Shown piece after piece: positions 35,551 to 45,891 of a stretch of DNA of 64,000 nucleotides. The stretch's first letter is position 1, and each line of letters begins with the position of its first letter. Source of the stretch: Aquabacterium sp. CECT 9606 (GTDB taxonomy: Bacteria; Pseudomonadota; Gammaproteobacteria; Burkholderiales; Burkholderiaceae_C); NCBI RefSeq assembly GCF_918741295.1, contig NZ_CAKKNB010000001.1, positions 868,001 to 932,000 of the forward strand. Direction: 5' to 3'. The notes under the pieces are model-generated. The model was not told the DNA's origin and made no database searches. It saw only the letters and a program-made list of their open reading frames with translations. A program made the position numbers and the translations under genes.

Positions 35551-36921
35551 TCAGAGCGAACGTGCCAAGTCCACCGCTTGTTCAACCCGGTCCACGGCGT
35601 GAATGGTCAAGCCCTCAATCGGCTTCTTGGGCGCATTGGCCTTGGGCACCACCGCGATTGAAAACCCCAGCTTGGCCGCTTCCTTCAAGCGCTCCTGGCC
35701 ACGCGGCGCAGGCCGGATCTCACCGGCCAGGCCCACCTCGCCAAACGCAAAAAACCCCTTGGGCAAAGGCTTGCCGCGCAGGCTGCTTTGAATCGCCAGC
35801 AACACGGCCAAGTCGGCCGCTGGCTCGCTGATGCGCACGCCTCCCACCGCGTTCACAAACACGTCCTGGTCAAAGCAGGCCATGCCGGCGTGGCGGTGCA
35901 GCACCGCCAGCAACATCGCCAGGCGATCGCGCTCCAGGCCCACACTCAGGCGGCGCGGGCTGGGGCCACCGGAATCGACCAGTGCCTGGATTTCAACCAG
36001 CAGCGGGCGCGTGCCTTCCAGCGTCACCATCACCACCGAGCCGGGCACCGGCTCATCGTGCGTGGACAGGAAGATGGCGCTGGGGTTGCTCACGCCCTTC
36101 AAACCCTTGTCGGTCATCGCGAAGACGCCGATCTCGTTCACGGCCCCGAAGCGGTTCTTGATGGCGCGCACCAGGCGGAAGCTGCTGTGGGTTTCGCCTT
36201 CAAAGTACAAAACGGTGTCGACGATGTGTTCCAGCACGCGTGGCCCGGCCAAGGCGCCTTCCTTGGTCACATGCCCCACCAGCACCATGGTGCAACCGCT
36301 GGACTTGGCCACGCGGGTGAGGTGGGCGGCGCATTCACGCACCTGAGCCACCGAACCCGGTGCCGAAGTCAGCTGGTCCGAATAGATGGTCTGGATCGAG
36401 TCGATCACGCAGAAGGACGGTTGCTCGGCCTCCAAGGTGGCGATGATGTTCTCCAGCTGGATCTCGGCCTGCACCCGCACCTTCGAGCCATCCAGGCCCA
36501 GCCGCTGCGCGCGAAGCGCAACCTGAGCACCGCTTTCCTCACCCGTCACGTACAGCACCGGCATCTGGCGCGACAGGGCGTCCAGCGCCTGCAGCAGCAG
36601 GGTCGATTTGCCGATGCCCGGATCGCCGCCAATCAGGATCACGCCCCCGGTGACGATGCCGCCACCCAGCACCCGGTCCAGCTCTTCCAGGCCGGTCGGG
36701 GTGCGGGCAATGTCGGCCGCTTCGATGTGGGACAAGGTCGCCACCGGCTGCGGCGCGTTCAGCCCCCGCGTCAGGGCCTGCATGCGGTTCTTGGCCGGGC
36801 CCGTGTCCGCGCGGGTCTCTTCCAGCGTGTTCCAGGCATTGCAGTGGGGGCACTTGCCCAGCCATTTGGGGCTGGTGCCGCCGCACTCGGAGCAGGTGAA
36901 GATCGTTTTGTCTTTGGCCAT
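35551..36921 (-). CDS. radA: DNA repair protein RadA
   Basis: RecA-like branch-migration ATPase of 456 residues. The N-terminal C4 zinc finger (CSECGG, then CPHCNAW) is followed by Walker A GDPGIGKSTLL, the RadA-specific KNRFG motif (AIKNRFGAVNE), and a Lon-like C-terminal domain. It processes recombination intermediates during repair. The start ATG 36921 gives the usual MAKDKTIFTC. It lies downstream of the thioesterase gene with 13 bases between them. Confidence 0.97.
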   Translation of the reverse strand: MAKDKTIFTCSECGGTSPKWLGKCPHCNAWNTLEETRADTGPAKNRMQALTRGLNAPQPVATLSHIEAADIARTPTGLEELDRVLGGGIVTGGVILIGGDPGIGKSTLLLQALDALSRQMPVLYVTGEESGAQVALRAQRLGLDGSKVRVQAEIQLENIIATLEAEQPSFCVIDSIQTIYSDQLTSAPGSVAQVRECAAHLTRVAKSSGCTMVLVGHVTKEGALAGPRVLEHIVDTVLYFEGETHSSFRLVRAIKNRFGAVNEIGVFAMTDKGLKGVSNPSAIFLSTHDEPVPGSVVMVTLEGTRPLLVEIQALVDSGGPSPRRLSVGLERDRLAMLLAVLHRHAGMACFDQDVFVNAVGGVRISEPAADLAVLLAIQSSLRGKPLPKGFFAFGEVGLAGEIRPAPRGQERLKEAAKLGFSIAVVPKANAPKKPIEGLTIHAVDRVEQAVDLARSL

Positions 36922-36934
36922 GAAAGGTCGTCGT

Positions 36935-37468
36935 TCAGGCGATCTCGTCGCCGTCCTTCTGGTTGTCCTGGATGGCCTTGAATTTGCGGTCCAGTTCCTG
37001 GCGCAACTGGCGGCGCAACAGGGCGGATTCGAAGCGGCGTTTTTCCTCGGCCGTGGTGGGCTCCAGCGGCGTCACGGGTTTGGGGCGGTTGTTGTCGTCC
37101 ACCGCGACCATGGTGAAGAAGCAGCTGTTGGCATGGCGCACCACTTGGGTGCGGATGTTTTCGGCGATCACCTTGACGCCGATCTCCATGGAGGAGTTGC
37201 CGGTGAAGTTGACCGACGCCAGGAAGGTCACCAGCTCGCCCACGTGGATGGGCTGGCGGAAGGTCACGCGGTCAACCGACAAGGTCAGCACATAGCAGCC
37301 GGCATAGCGGCTGGCACAGGCATAAGCCACCTGATCGAGCAGCTTGAGGATGGTGCCGCCATGCACGTTGCCGGAAAAGTTGGCCATGTCGGGCGTCATG
37401 AGCAAGGTCATGCGCAACTGGTGGCGGTGGTGGTCGATGTCCATGCTTGATTCTGGTGCAAAACTCAT
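36935..37468 (-). CDS. Acyl-CoA thioesterase (hotdog fold, YciA-like)
   Basis: Protein of 177 residues with a single hotdog domain: MTPDMANFSGNVHGGTILKLL contains the catalytic-type Asn and Gly-rich turn, and LSVDRVTFRQPIHVGELV follows. It resembles YciA or BACH-type thioesterases that hydrolyse acyl-CoA. The C-terminal 40 residues are charged (EEKRRFESALLRRQLRQEL) and probably helical. The start at 37468 is preferred; the frame stays open to an ATG at 37501, adding 11 unconserved residues. Confidence 0.87.
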   Translation of the reverse strand: MSFAPESSMDIDHHRHQLRMTLLMTPDMANFSGNVHGGTILKLLDQVAYACASRYAGCYVLTLSVDRVTFRQPIHVGELVTFLASVNFTGNSSMEIGVKVIAENIRTQVVRHANSCFFTMVAVDDNNRPKPVTPLEPTTAEEKRRFESALLRRQLRQELDRKFKAIQDNQKDGDEIA

Positions 37469-37522
37469 TGAGGGCCGGGCAAAAGGGAAAACTGCATGCA
37501 AGTGCTGTGCCGATTTGGTGCG

Positions 37523-38629
37523 TTACACCGCGCTGACTGGAACCCGCTGTGAAAGCGCGCACATCAATTCATAGCCGACGGTGCCGCAATGCCGGGCCAC
37601 TTCGTCGATTGACAATTCGGTCGCGTGACCGTCGAGCTGAGGGCCATGGCCCCACAAGGTCGCCTCGCTGCCCACCCGGGCCTGGGGCGCCGCGCTGAGG
37701 TCCACCGTGACCATGTCCATGGACACGCGCCCGATCAAGGGCACGCGCGCACCATCGACCATCAAGGGTGTGCCATCGGGTGCGTGGCGAGGGTAGCCAT
37801 CGGCATAACCACAAGCGACCACGCCCAGGCGCATGTCGCGGTCGGCGACGAAGCGGCTGCCATAGCCCACGGTGTCGCCAGCTTTCAGATGCTGGATGGC
37901 AATGAGCTGCGACTTCAAGGTCATGGTGGCCTGCAAGCCCCAATGGGCGGCGTCGTGTTCAGGGTAATCGGGCGAGGAGCCGTACAGCATGATGCCCGGG
38001 CGGACCCAGTCGCCCCGCACCTTCGCATCCTGCGCGTGTCGCAAGGTACCGGCGCTGTTGCACAGGCTGCGCTCACCGCTCAGGTCTGCGCAGGTGGTGA
38101 AGAACAACGCGGCCTGCTGACTGATGCCCCGCGGCCCGTCCGCGTCCGAGAAGTGCGTCATCAAGGACACCTCGTCGACCTGTGGCAAGGCCGACAGACG
38201 GGCCCAGGCGCTGCGAAAGGCGGGTGGCGTGAAACCCAATCGGTTCATGCCGGTGTTCATCTTCAGGAAGACGCGGTGTGGCCACTCGGTCTTGTGCTGG
38301 GCCAGCCAATCAATCTGCTCATCGCAGTGCACCACGTGCCACAGGCCCAGGCGCGAACACCATTCCAGGTCGCGTGCCTCGAACACGCCCTCCAGCAACA
38401 GGATGGGGCCGCGCCAATCCAGTTTGCGCAGGCGCTGCGCCTCGGCGATGTCGAGCAGGGCAAAGCCGTCGGCGGCGCGAAGGCCTTCAAAGGCGCGCTC
38501 GATGCCGTGACCGTAGGCATTGGCTTTGACCACAGCCCACACCCGCGCGTCTGGCGCGCAGTCGCGCGCACGCTGCAAGTTGTGGTGGAGGGCATCCACG
38601 TGGATGAGGGCTTCTAAGGGACGGGGCAT
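37523..38629 (-). CDS. alr: Alanine racemase
   Basis: PLP enzyme that makes D-alanine for peptidoglycan, 368 residues. The PLP lysine is Lys35 in VVKANAYGHG. The C-terminal domain includes VGYGSRFVADRD and GRVSMDMVTVDLS with the catalytic-type residues of the family. The ATG at 38629 starts MPRPLEALIHVDAL, typical of the family. It is transcribed toward the thioesterase and radA genes, and divergently from lplT. Confidence 0.96.
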   Translation of the reverse strand: MPRPLEALIHVDALHHNLQRARDCAPDARVWAVVKANAYGHGIERAFEGLRAADGFALLDIAEAQRLRKLDWRGPILLLEGVFEARDLEWCSRLGLWHVVHCDEQIDWLAQHKTEWPHRVFLKMNTGMNRLGFTPPAFRSAWARLSALPQVDEVSLMTHFSDADGPRGISQQAALFFTTCADLSGERSLCNSAGTLRHAQDAKVRGDWVRPGIMLYGSSPDYPEHDAAHWGLQATMTLKSQLIAIQHLKAGDTVGYGSRFVADRDMRLGVVACGYADGYPRHAPDGTPLMVDGARVPLIGRVSMDMVTVDLSAAPQARVGSEATLWGHGPQLDGHATELSIDEVARHCGTVGYELMCALSQRVPVSAV

Positions 38630-38745
38630 GAGGGGATTGTGCCAGTGGCCATGCTATAAACCGCGGCTTGGCCTGCCGCTTTACCGATGTCTGGTGGGTG
38701 GAGAAGGTCCAACATCACACGCATGAAGACAGTGACTGCCCGCTT

Positions 38746-40023
38746 ATGAAAAAAGGCTTTTTCACCATCATGGCGGCGCAGTTCTTCAGCTCGCTCGCCG
38801 ACAACGCCTTGTTTGTGGCCGCGGTGGAATTGCTGAAAAGTTCGGGTGCTCCTGATTGGCAGCCTGCGGCGCTGGTGCCCATGTTCGCCTTGTTCTACGT
38901 GGTGCTGGCGCCCTTTGTCGGCGCCTTTGCCGACGCGGTGCCCAAAGGCCGGGTCATGTTCTTTTCCAACAGCGTCAAGGTGGTCGGTTGCCTGATGATG
39001 CTGTTCGGTAGCCACCCCCTGATCGCTTATGCGGTGGTGGGACTGGGCGCCGCTGCTTACTCGCCAGCCAAGTACGGCATCCTGACCGAGTTGCTGCCGC
39101 CTTCACAGTTGGTCAAGGCCAATGGCTGGATCGAGGGCTTGACGATCACCTCCATCATCCTGGGTGTGGTGCTGGGCGGTCAGTTGATGGGCGAGGTCGT
39201 GTCGCCGCACCTGCTGGCTTTCGATTTGCCTTTGATCAACACCGGCGTGGACACACCACCCGAGGCGGCCATCGCCACCATGATCCTGTTGTACGTGCTG
39301 GCGGCCTTGTTCAACTTGCGCATTCCACGCACTGAAACGCCTCTGCAGCCGTTGCCTGTTCATTTGTGGTCATTGGTGGGCGATTTCTTTGATTGCAACC
39401 GCCGCCTGTGGAAAGACAAGCTGGGCCAGATCTCCCTGGGCACGACCACCTTGTTCTGGGGTGTCTCCGGCAATCTGCGTTACATCGTGTTGGCGTGGGC
39501 GGGCGTGGCTCTGAGCTATGACACCACGAAGGCGTCGGCCCTGGTGGGCGTGGTGGCGGTGGGCACGGCGGTGGGCGCGGTGTTGGCCTCGGCCAAGATG
39601 CGCCTGGACCAGGCCACGCGGGTGATCCCCCTGGGCGTGGCCATGGGTGTGTTGGTGCTGGGCATGAACATGATCCGCGACATCGGCATTGCCATCCCTT
39701 TCCTGATCATCCTGGGTGGCCTGGGCGGCTTTTTGGTGGTGCCCATGAATGCCTTGCTGCAGCACCGGGGGCACAACCTGATGGGGTCGGGCCGGTCCAT
39801 CGCGGTGCAGAACTTCAACGAGCAGGCGGCCATCCTGGTGATGGGCGCCATGTACAGCGGGCTCACCAAGTCCGGCCTGTCGGCCTATGGCGCGATCACG
39901 GCGTTTGGCCTGGTGGTGGCGGCCTCGATGATGGGCATCTGGTTCTGGCACCGCAGCAACACCGTCCACCACCGCGATGAGGTCGAACGCCTGTTGGCCG
40001 TAGCCCGCAGCGACTGCCACTGA
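38746..40023 (+). CDS. lplT: Lysophospholipid transporter LplT
   Basis: Major-facilitator transporter of 425 residues and about 12 membrane helices that flips lysophospholipids inward for re-acylation. The N-terminus (MKKGFFTIMAAQFFSSLADN) and YSPAKYGILTELLPPSQLVKANG are characteristic of LplT. In E. coli the partner acyltransferase Aas is adjacent; no aas gene is present here. ATG 38746 is chosen over upstream in-frame codons because it gives the conserved N-terminus. Confidence 0.92.
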   Translation: MKKGFFTIMAAQFFSSLADNALFVAAVELLKSSGAPDWQPAALVPMFALFYVVLAPFVGAFADAVPKGRVMFFSNSVKVVGCLMMLFGSHPLIAYAVVGLGAAAYSPAKYGILTELLPPSQLVKANGWIEGLTITSIILGVVLGGQLMGEVVSPHLLAFDLPLINTGVDTPPEAAIATMILLYVLAALFNLRIPRTETPLQPLPVHLWSLVGDFFDCNRRLWKDKLGQISLGTTTLFWGVSGNLRYIVLAWAGVALSYDTTKASALVGVVAVGTAVGAVLASAKMRLDQATRVIPLGVAMGVLVLGMNMIRDIGIAIPFLIILGGLGGFLVVPMNALLQHRGHNLMGSGRSIAVQNFNEQAAILVMGAMYSGLTKSGLSAYGAITAFGLVVAASMMGIWFWHRSNTVHHRDEVERLLAVARSDCH

Positions 40024-40101
40024 GTCACCACTGCTCACACAAGCGCAACATAGCTTTACGCAAGCCTGTCATCGGCGGGATTAAGCTGGCCGTTGTAGAG
40101 C

Positions 40102-40146
40102 CATGACGGAAAACGTGCCGCTTGTTCATCCAGGGCCGCCGTCATG
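40102..40146. repeat. 8 bp inverted repeat upstream of the small secreted-protein gene
   Basis: CATGACGG (40102-40109) and CCGTCATG (40139-40146) are exact complements 29 bases apart. The second half lies just before the ribosome site of the next gene, so a leader hairpin or regulator site is possible. It may also be chance. Confidence 0.35.
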
Positions 40147-40161
40147 ACAAGGAGACCCAGC

Positions 40162-40590
40162 ATGAATGCTCGCCAAATTTTTTCTCGACCCAAAATCTTG
40201 GTTGCCACCGCCTTGGTGGCCGTGGCCGGTGTGGCCAACGCAGGCGGTGTGTCCTGGTCGGTGGGGGTGAATGCGCCCCTCATCGCAGGACCAGGCCATG
40301 TGAATGCCGTGGTGTCGAATGGCGGCGGCTATTACTATCCACCGCAACCGGTGTATGTGCAGCCTCGCCGGATGGTGGTGGTGCCTCAGCCCTATTACGG
40401 TGTGCAGCCGGTGGTCTACCAGGTGCCCCCGCGCTTTTACCCTGACCGAGGCTGGCATGGCCGCTGGCACCGCCATGGTCGTGCTGAGGCCTATGCCAAT
40501 GGCTACCGCCAGGGCTATGAGCGCGGGTACGACCGTGGCAATGACGACGACGACCGCCGTGGCGGCGGTTGGGGCCACCGAGACCGTTGA
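40162..40590 (+). CDS. Small secreted Tyr/Pro/His/Arg-rich protein
   Basis: Predicted protein of 142 residues with a signal peptide (ILVATALVAVAGVANAGG). The mature part is low complexity: GGGYYYPPQPVYVQPRR, then a WHGRWHRHGR segment and a YRQGYERGYDRG segment, ending in a run of Asp and Arg. Similar small proteins are common in Burkholderiales and have no assigned function; the histidines could bind metal. GGAG lies 8 bases before ATG 40162. Confidence 0.75.
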   Translation: MNARQIFSRPKILVATALVAVAGVANAGGVSWSVGVNAPLIAGPGHVNAVVSNGGGYYYPPQPVYVQPRRMVVVPQPYYGVQPVVYQVPPRFYPDRGWHGRWHRHGRAEAYANGYRQGYERGYDRGNDDDDRRGGGWGHRDR

Positions 40591-40619
40591 TCGGACTCAG
40601 GCAGGCTGGGGTTTGGCGG

Positions 40620-42155
40620 TCAGCGGCGTCGGCTGCTGCTGCCACCCAGCAGTGAGCCCAGCACGCCGCGGATGATTTCGCGGCCGACCGATGACCCGAT
40701 GGTGCGCGCGGCCGACTTGGCCACGGTTTCCAGCACGGAATCCTTGCGCCCACTGCCCTTGAGCAGTCCCCCCGCCAAGTCACCCAGCCAGGACCCGCCG
40801 GCATCGGGTGCGGTTTGGCTGTTGGTGGTGCTGCCTTTGCCTGGCACGGCGGCTTCCGATTCTTCGCGGGTGGGGGCGCTGGCGGCGCGGCCCTTGAGCT
40901 TCTCGTAAGCCGAGTCGCGGTCCACCACTTTCTCGTACACGCCTGCGACCAACGACGTGGTCAGCAAGGTTTTGCGCTGGTCGGGGGTGATCGGGCCAAT
41001 CTGGCTGCCCGGCGGCAACACGAACACGCGTTGCGTGATGCCGGGTCGTCCCTTGTCGTCCAGGCAACTGATCAAGGCCTCGCCCACGGCCAGTTCGGTG
41101 ATGGCCGTGCCAATGTCCAGGCCGGGGTTGGCGCGCATGGTTTCCGCCGCCGATTTGACCGCTTTCTGATCGCGGGGCGTGAAGGCGCGCAGGGCATGTT
41201 GCACGCGGTTGCCCAACTGGCCCAAAACCGTTTCGGGCACGTCCAGCGGATTTTGAGTGACGAAATAAACCCCCACCCCTTTGGACCGCACCAAGCGAAC
41301 CACGAGCTCGATGCGCTCGATCAAGGCTTTGGGCGCGTCGGTGAACAGCAGGTGGGCCTCGTCAAAGAAGAACACCAGCTTGGGCTTGTCCAGGTCGCCC
41401 ACCTCTGGCAGCGATTCGAACAATTCCGACAGCATCCACAACAGGAAGGTGGCGTACAAGCGCGGCGCGTTCATCAGCTTGTCGGCGGCGAGGATATTGA
41501 CGACGCCCTGCCCATCGACCGTCTGCATGAAATCGTGGATGTCGAGCATGGGCTCGCCAAAGAACTGGTCGCCGCCTTGTTCTTCCACCTGCATCAGGCC
41601 GCGCTGGATGGCGCCCACGCTGGCCGGGCTGATGTTGCCGTACTCGGTGGTGAACTGGCTCGCGTTGTCTCCCACGTGCTGCAGCATGGCGCGCAGGTCT
41701 TTCAGGTCGAGCAACAACAGGCCGTTGTCATCGGCGATCTTGAACACCAGCTGCAGCACGCCTTGCTGTGTGTCGTTCAGGTTCAGCATGCGCGACAGCA
41801 GCAGCGGGCCCATGTCGGACACGGTGGCGCGCACCGGATGGCCTTGCGTGCCGAACACATCCCACAAGGCGGTGGGGCAGGCGATTGGGGCAGGTGCCTC
41901 GATGCCGCGTTCTTTCAGGATGGCGGCTAATTTGGGGCTGAGCGTGCCTGCCTGGGAAATGCCGGTCAGGTCGCCCTTGATGTCGGCCATGAAGACTGGC
42001 ACACCCAGTTTCGAGAAATTTTCGGCCAGATTTTGCAGGGTGATCGTCTTGCCCGTGCCCGTGGCGCCGGTGATCAGGCCGTGCCGATTGGCCAGCTCCG
42101 GCAGCAGGTGGCATTCGGTGTCGCCGTGGCGGGCGATCAGAATTGGGTCGGCCAT
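40620..42155 (-). CDS. HerA/YjgR-type DUF853 ATPase
   Basis: Protein of 511 residues related to E. coli YjgR and the FtsK/HerA ATPases. Walker A is GATGTGKT (Lys36) and the Walker B-like segment is [12 protein letters not shown]. The DUF853 body ([40 protein letters not shown]) is complete. The last 70 residues are low complexity (Gly/Ser, ending SSRRR). The cellular role is unknown; a DNA-translocase-like activity is inferred from the fold. Confidence 0.9.
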   Translation of the reverse strand: MADPILIARHGDTECHLLPELANRHGLITGATGTGKTITLQNLAENFSKLGVPVFMADIKGDLTGISQAGTLSPKLAAILKERGIEAPAPIACPTALWDVFGTQGHPVRATVSDMGPLLLSRMLNLNDTQQGVLQLVFKIADDNGLLLLDLKDLRAMLQHVGDNASQFTTEYGNISPASVGAIQRGLMQVEEQGGDQFFGEPMLDIHDFMQTVDGQGVVNILAADKLMNAPRLYATFLLWMLSELFESLPEVGDLDKPKLVFFFDEAHLLFTDAPKALIERIELVVRLVRSKGVGVYFVTQNPLDVPETVLGQLGNRVQHALRAFTPRDQKAVKSAAETMRANPGLDIGTAITELAVGEALISCLDDKGRPGITQRVFVLPPGSQIGPITPDQRKTLLTTSLVAGVYEKVVDRDSAYEKLKGRAASAPTREESEAAVPGKGSTTNSQTAPDAGGSWLGDLAGGLLKGSGRKDSVLETVAKSAARTIGSSVGREIIRGVLGSLLGGSSSRRR

Positions 42156-42294
42156 GAACGGGCTCCTGAGGGCAAAGGTAAAATTCTGGAAATCACGAGA
42201 TCCCAGTATCTCTGCAAATCATGTTCGCGCCCCTGACCAATGTGGTGCGCGATGCGCCGTTTTGCGGCGAAAAACAGCTTGGAGCACACACACC

Positions 42295-43017
42295 ATGGCC
42301 GGACATTCCAAATGGGCCAACATCCAGCACCGCAAGGGCCGCCAGGATGAGAAACGAGGCAAGGTCTGGACCCGGGTCATCCGCGAAATCATCGTCGCGG
42401 CCCGCCTGGGTGGCGGAGACCTGGACGTCAACCCACGCCTGCGCCTGGCGATTGAAAAAGCCAAGGCGGCCAACATGCCCGCTGACACCATCAAGCGCAA
42501 CATCGACAAGGCCACCGGCAACCTTGAAGGCGTGCACTACGAAGAAGTGCGCTACGAGGGCTACGGCATTGGCGGTGCGGCCATCATCATCGACTGCATG
42601 ACCGACAACCGCGTGCGCACGGTGGCCGAGGTCCGGCACATTTTTAGCAAGTACGGTGGCAACCTGGGCACGGAAGGCTCGGTCGCATTCCAGTTCAAAC
42701 ACTGCGGCCAGCTCATCTTCGCCCCGGGCACGAGCGAGGACAAAGTCATGGAAGTGGCACTGGAAGCTGGCGCCGACGACGTCATCACGCACGACGATGG
42801 TTCCATCGAAGTGCTGACGCCGCCGCTGGAGTTCGAGGCCATCAAGGCAGCCTTGACGAACGTGGGATTGACCCCCGAAGTGGCCGAAGTGACCATGCGT
42901 GCCGAAAACACGGTTGAACTGACCGGCGACGACGCCGCCCGCCAGCAGAAATTGCTGGACATGCTGGAAGACCTGGACGATGCCCAGGATGTGTTCCACA
43001 ACGCTGAATTGAACTGA
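42295..43017 (+). CDS. yebC: YebC/PmpR family protein
   Basis: Protein of 240 residues starting [18 protein letters not shown], the family hallmark. The family acts as a transcriptional regulator in some species, and recent work assigns some members to resolving ribosome stalls at proline-rich stretches. Which applies here is unknown. It begins a long plus-strand run of housekeeping genes, with purD 16 bases on. The longer open frame upstream is antisense to the DUF853 gene. Confidence 0.96.
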   Translation: MAGHSKWANIQHRKGRQDEKRGKVWTRVIREIIVAARLGGGDLDVNPRLRLAIEKAKAANMPADTIKRNIDKATGNLEGVHYEEVRYEGYGIGGAAIIIDCMTDNRVRTVAEVRHIFSKYGGNLGTEGSVAFQFKHCGQLIFAPGTSEDKVMEVALEAGADDVITHDDGSIEVLTPPLEFEAIKAALTNVGLTPEVAEVTMRAENTVELTGDDAARQQKLLDMLEDLDDAQDVFHNAELN

Positions 43018-43033
43018 AGAATCGACGGACTGT

Positions 43034-44320
43034 ATGAATATTCTTGTGATCGGCTCGGGTGGACGCGAACATGCCCTGGCCTGGAAACTGGCCCAATCGC
43101 CCAAGGCCCAAAAGGTCTACGTGGCACCGGGCAATGGCGGCACCGCCCGCAGTCCGCACCTGGTCAACATCGACATCACCGACGTCAAGGCCCTGGCCGA
43201 TTTCGCTGAATCCGAAAAAATCAACCTGACCGTGGTGGGCCCAGAAGCCCCCTTGGCGGCGGGCGTGGTGGACGAGTTCCGCGCGCGTGGTTTGCGCATC
43301 TTCGGCCCCACCAAGGCGGCCGCGCAGCTGGAAAGCTCCAAGGCCTTCGCCAAGGATTTCATGAAGCGCCACGGCATCCCCACGGCCTTCTACGAAACCT
43401 TCACCGATGCCACGGCGGCGCACGCCTATGTGGACAAGCACGGCGCGCCCATCGTCGTCAAGGCCGATGGTCTGGCGGCAGGCAAGGGCGTGGTCGTGGC
43501 CATGACGCTGCAAGAGGCCCATGAAGCCATCGACTTCATGCTGCTGGACAACAAGCTGGGCGTCACGCACAACGCGGGTGGCGCCCGGGTCGTGATCGAA
43601 GAATTCCTGCAAGGCGAAGAGGCCAGCTTCATCGTGCTGGCCGACGGCAAGAACGTGGCCGTGCTGGCCACCAGCCAGGACCACAAGCGCCTGCTGGACG
43701 CCGATGAAGGCCCCAACACCGGCGGCATGGGTGCCTACTCGCCCGCGCCCGTGGTCACGCCCAATGTGCATGCCAAGGCCATGCAGGACATCATCCTGCC
43801 GACGCTGGCGGGCATGGGCAAGGATGGCATCCCCTTCACCGGTTTTCTGTACGCCGGCCTGATGATCGACGCGCAGGGCAACCCCAAGACGCTCGAGTTC
43901 AACTGCCGCATGGGCGACCCCGAGACCCAGCCCATCATGATGCGTTTGAAGAGCGACCTGGTGGACGTGTTTTTCAGCGCCACCGATGGCACGCTCGACC
44001 AGGTCGAGTTGCAATGGGACCGCCGCTTCGCGCTGGGCGTGGTCGTTGCCGCGGGTGGCTACCCCCTCAACCCGAAGAAGGGCGATGTCATCACCGGCTT
44101 GCCAGCGGACGCTGACGATGCCATGGTCTTCCATGCCGGGACCCAGGTGGTCGATGGCAAGGTGGTGACCAACGGTGGTCGCGTCTTGTGCGTGACCGCC
44201 TTGGGCGACTCGGCCAAGCTGGCGCAGCAACGCGCCTATGAGTACATGCTGGGCATCCAGTTCGATGGCATGCAGTTCCGCCACGACATTGGCTGGCGCG
44301 CCATCAACAAACCCCGCTGA
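43034..44320 (+). CDS. purD: Phosphoribosylamine-glycine ligase
   Basis: Second enzyme of purine synthesis, joining glycine to phosphoribosylamine with ATP; 428 residues. The N-terminal [19 protein letters not shown], the ATP-grasp segments ([26 protein letters not shown]) and [14 protein letters not shown] are all present. It lies between yebC and hemF in one direction with short gaps. Confidence 0.97.
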   Translation: MNILVIGSGGREHALAWKLAQSPKAQKVYVAPGNGGTARSPHLVNIDITDVKALADFAESEKINLTVVGPEAPLAAGVVDEFRARGLRIFGPTKAAAQLESSKAFAKDFMKRHGIPTAFYETFTDATAAHAYVDKHGAPIVVKADGLAAGKGVVVAMTLQEAHEAIDFMLLDNKLGVTHNAGGARVVIEEFLQGEEASFIVLADGKNVAVLATSQDHKRLLDADEGPNTGGMGAYSPAPVVTPNVHAKAMQDIILPTLAGMGKDGIPFTGFLYAGLMIDAQGNPKTLEFNCRMGDPETQPIMMRLKSDLVDVFFSATDGTLDQVELQWDRRFALGVVVAAGGYPLNPKKGDVITGLPADADDAMVFHAGTQVVDGKVVTNGGRVLCVTALGDSAKLAQQRAYEYMLGIQFDGMQFRHDIGWRAINKPR

Positions 44321-44324
44321 GCCG

Positions 44325-45236
44325 ATGATGGACACCGCCGCCGTACGCCAGTATCTGCTGGGCCTGCAAGACAGCATTGTCGCGGCCTTCGAGGCCGAGG
44401 ACGGCACACCGTTCAAGCGCGATGCCTGGGTGCGCGAGCCCGGTGAGCGCTTGCAGGGCGATGGCTGCTCGCGTGTCATTGAAGAAGGCCTGGTGCTGGA
44501 GCGCGGTGGCTGCAATTTCTCGCACGTCAAAGGGCCGCAGTTGCCGCCTTCGGCCACGCAGCACCGGCCTGACCTGGCAGGCTGTCCCTTCGAGGCCATG
44601 GGCGTGTCGCTGGTCTTCCACCCGCGCAATCCTTATGCGCCTACGGTGCACATGAATGTGCGCATGTTGGCCGCGCACAAGCCGGATGGCGAGGTGGTGG
44701 CCTGGTTCGGCGGTGGCATGGACCTCACGCCGTATTACGGCTTTGAAGAAGACGCGCGCCACTTTCACCAGGTTTGCAAAGATGCGCTGCAACCGTTTGG
44801 CGACGACAAGCACCCGCGTTTCAAGAAGTGGTGCGATGAATACTTTTTCCTCAAACACCGCAACGAAGCCCGGGGTGTCGGCGGCATCTTCTACGATGAT
44901 TTCTCGGAGTTGGGCTTCGAGCAAGGCTTCGCCATGACCCGTTCGGTCGGCGACGCGTTCGTGGAGTCTTACCTGCCGATCCTGAAGCGCCGCCGCGACA
45001 CGCCCCATGGCGAAGTCGAGCGCGATTTCCAGGCCTTCCGCCGCGGCCGCTACGTTGAGTTCAACCTGGTGTGGGACCGTGGCACCCTGTTCGGCCTGCA
45101 ATCGGGCGGCCGCACCGAAAGCATCCTCATGTCGATGCCCCCCATCGTGAAGTGGCGCTACGACTGGCACCCCGAGCCCGGCACGCCCGAGGCCCGTTTG
45201 TACACCGACTTCCTGCCCCCACGTGACTGGGTCTGA
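44325..45236 (+). CDS. hemF: Oxygen-dependent coproporphyrinogen III oxidase
   Basis: Heme biosynthesis enzyme of 303 residues that converts coproporphyrinogen III to protoporphyrinogen IX using oxygen. Signatures are [29 protein letters not shown] and [13 protein letters not shown]. The enzyme implies aerobic heme synthesis. Two adjacent ATG codons (44325, 44328) are possible starts. Its end overlaps the nadD start by 14 bases. Confidence 0.96.
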   Translation: MMDTAAVRQYLLGLQDSIVAAFEAEDGTPFKRDAWVREPGERLQGDGCSRVIEEGLVLERGGCNFSHVKGPQLPPSATQHRPDLAGCPFEAMGVSLVFHPRNPYAPTVHMNVRMLAAHKPDGEVVAWFGGGMDLTPYYGFEEDARHFHQVCKDALQPFGDDKHPRFKKWCDEYFFLKHRNEARGVGGIFYDDFSELGFEQGFAMTRSVGDAFVESYLPILKRRRDTPHGEVERDFQAFRRGRYVEFNLVWDRGTLFGLQSGGRTESILMSMPPIVKWRYDWHPEPGTPEARLYTDFLPPRDWV

Positions 45237-45891
45237 AGCCTCGGCGACATCACCGCGGGCAGGTCGAAGGATCGGCTTGTTCGGTGGCAGTTTCGACCCG
45301 GTGCACCAGGCGCACCTGGCGCTCGCGCAAACCGCTTTGAGCCATTTGCACCTGGATGAAATCAGGTGGATCCCGGTGGGCCTGCCTTGGCAAAAGACCC
45401 GCCAATTGGCTCCCGCCGAGCACCGCGTGGCCATGGTGCGGGCCGCCACCGAGCACGAACCGCGCTTTGTCGTGGACCCGCTGGAAACCGTCCGCGGTGG
45501 TCCGTCGTACACTCTCGACACCGTGCGGGCCCTGCAAAGTGCCGAATCCTTGCTTGACGCCACCCTGGTCGAGCGCTGGTTTCTGATCATCGGGCAGGAC
45601 CAATACGCCAACTTGCACACCTGGCATGGTTGGCAGGAACTGGTTCGACGCGTGACCTTGGCTGTGGCCAGCCGCGCGGGGCAAGTGCCCCGGCCTGGTC
45701 CTCAATTGGCGCCACACCCTCACCGGATGGTGGTGTTGCCGATGCCTGAAATGCCCGTTTCCTCGACCGACATCCGGGCCCGGCTGGCCCATGGGGATGC
45801 CGCCCAAACCCTCGTGCCCGCCATGGTGTCAAACGCCGTGGCGCGCTATATTGAACAACATCAACTCTACGCCGCTGGCACCCCCCGCTGA
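45223..45891 (+). CDS. nadD: Nicotinate-nucleotide adenylyltransferase
   Basis: NAD biosynthesis enzyme of 222 residues. It contains the nucleotidyltransferase motif [15 protein letters not shown], with Ala in place of the usual Gly in HxGH, and the later SSTDIRARL motif. The likely start is GTG 45223, inside the end of hemF. It is followed with no gap by rsfS, the same order as in many betaproteobacteria. Confidence 0.92.
   Translation: MTGSEASATSPRAGRRIGLFGGSFDPVHQAHLALAQTALSHLHLDEIRWIPVGLPWQKTRQLAPAEHRVAMVRAATEHEPRFVVDPLETVRGGPSYTLDTVRALQSAESLLDATLVERWFLIIGQDQYANLHTWHGWQELVRRVTLAVASRAGQVPRPGPQLAPHPHRMVVLPMPEMPVSSTDIRARLAHGDAAQTLVPAMVSNAVARYIEQHQLYAAGTPR

Noticed and set aside
41281..42294. 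N-terminal extension of the yebC frame
   Set aside because: YebC begins at the conserved [11 protein letters not shown]. The upstream part is antisense to the DUF853 ATPase gene.
42842..44629. 595-residue minus-strand frame opposite purD and hemF
   Set aside because: No recognisable domain and composition typical of antisense frames in GC-rich DNA.
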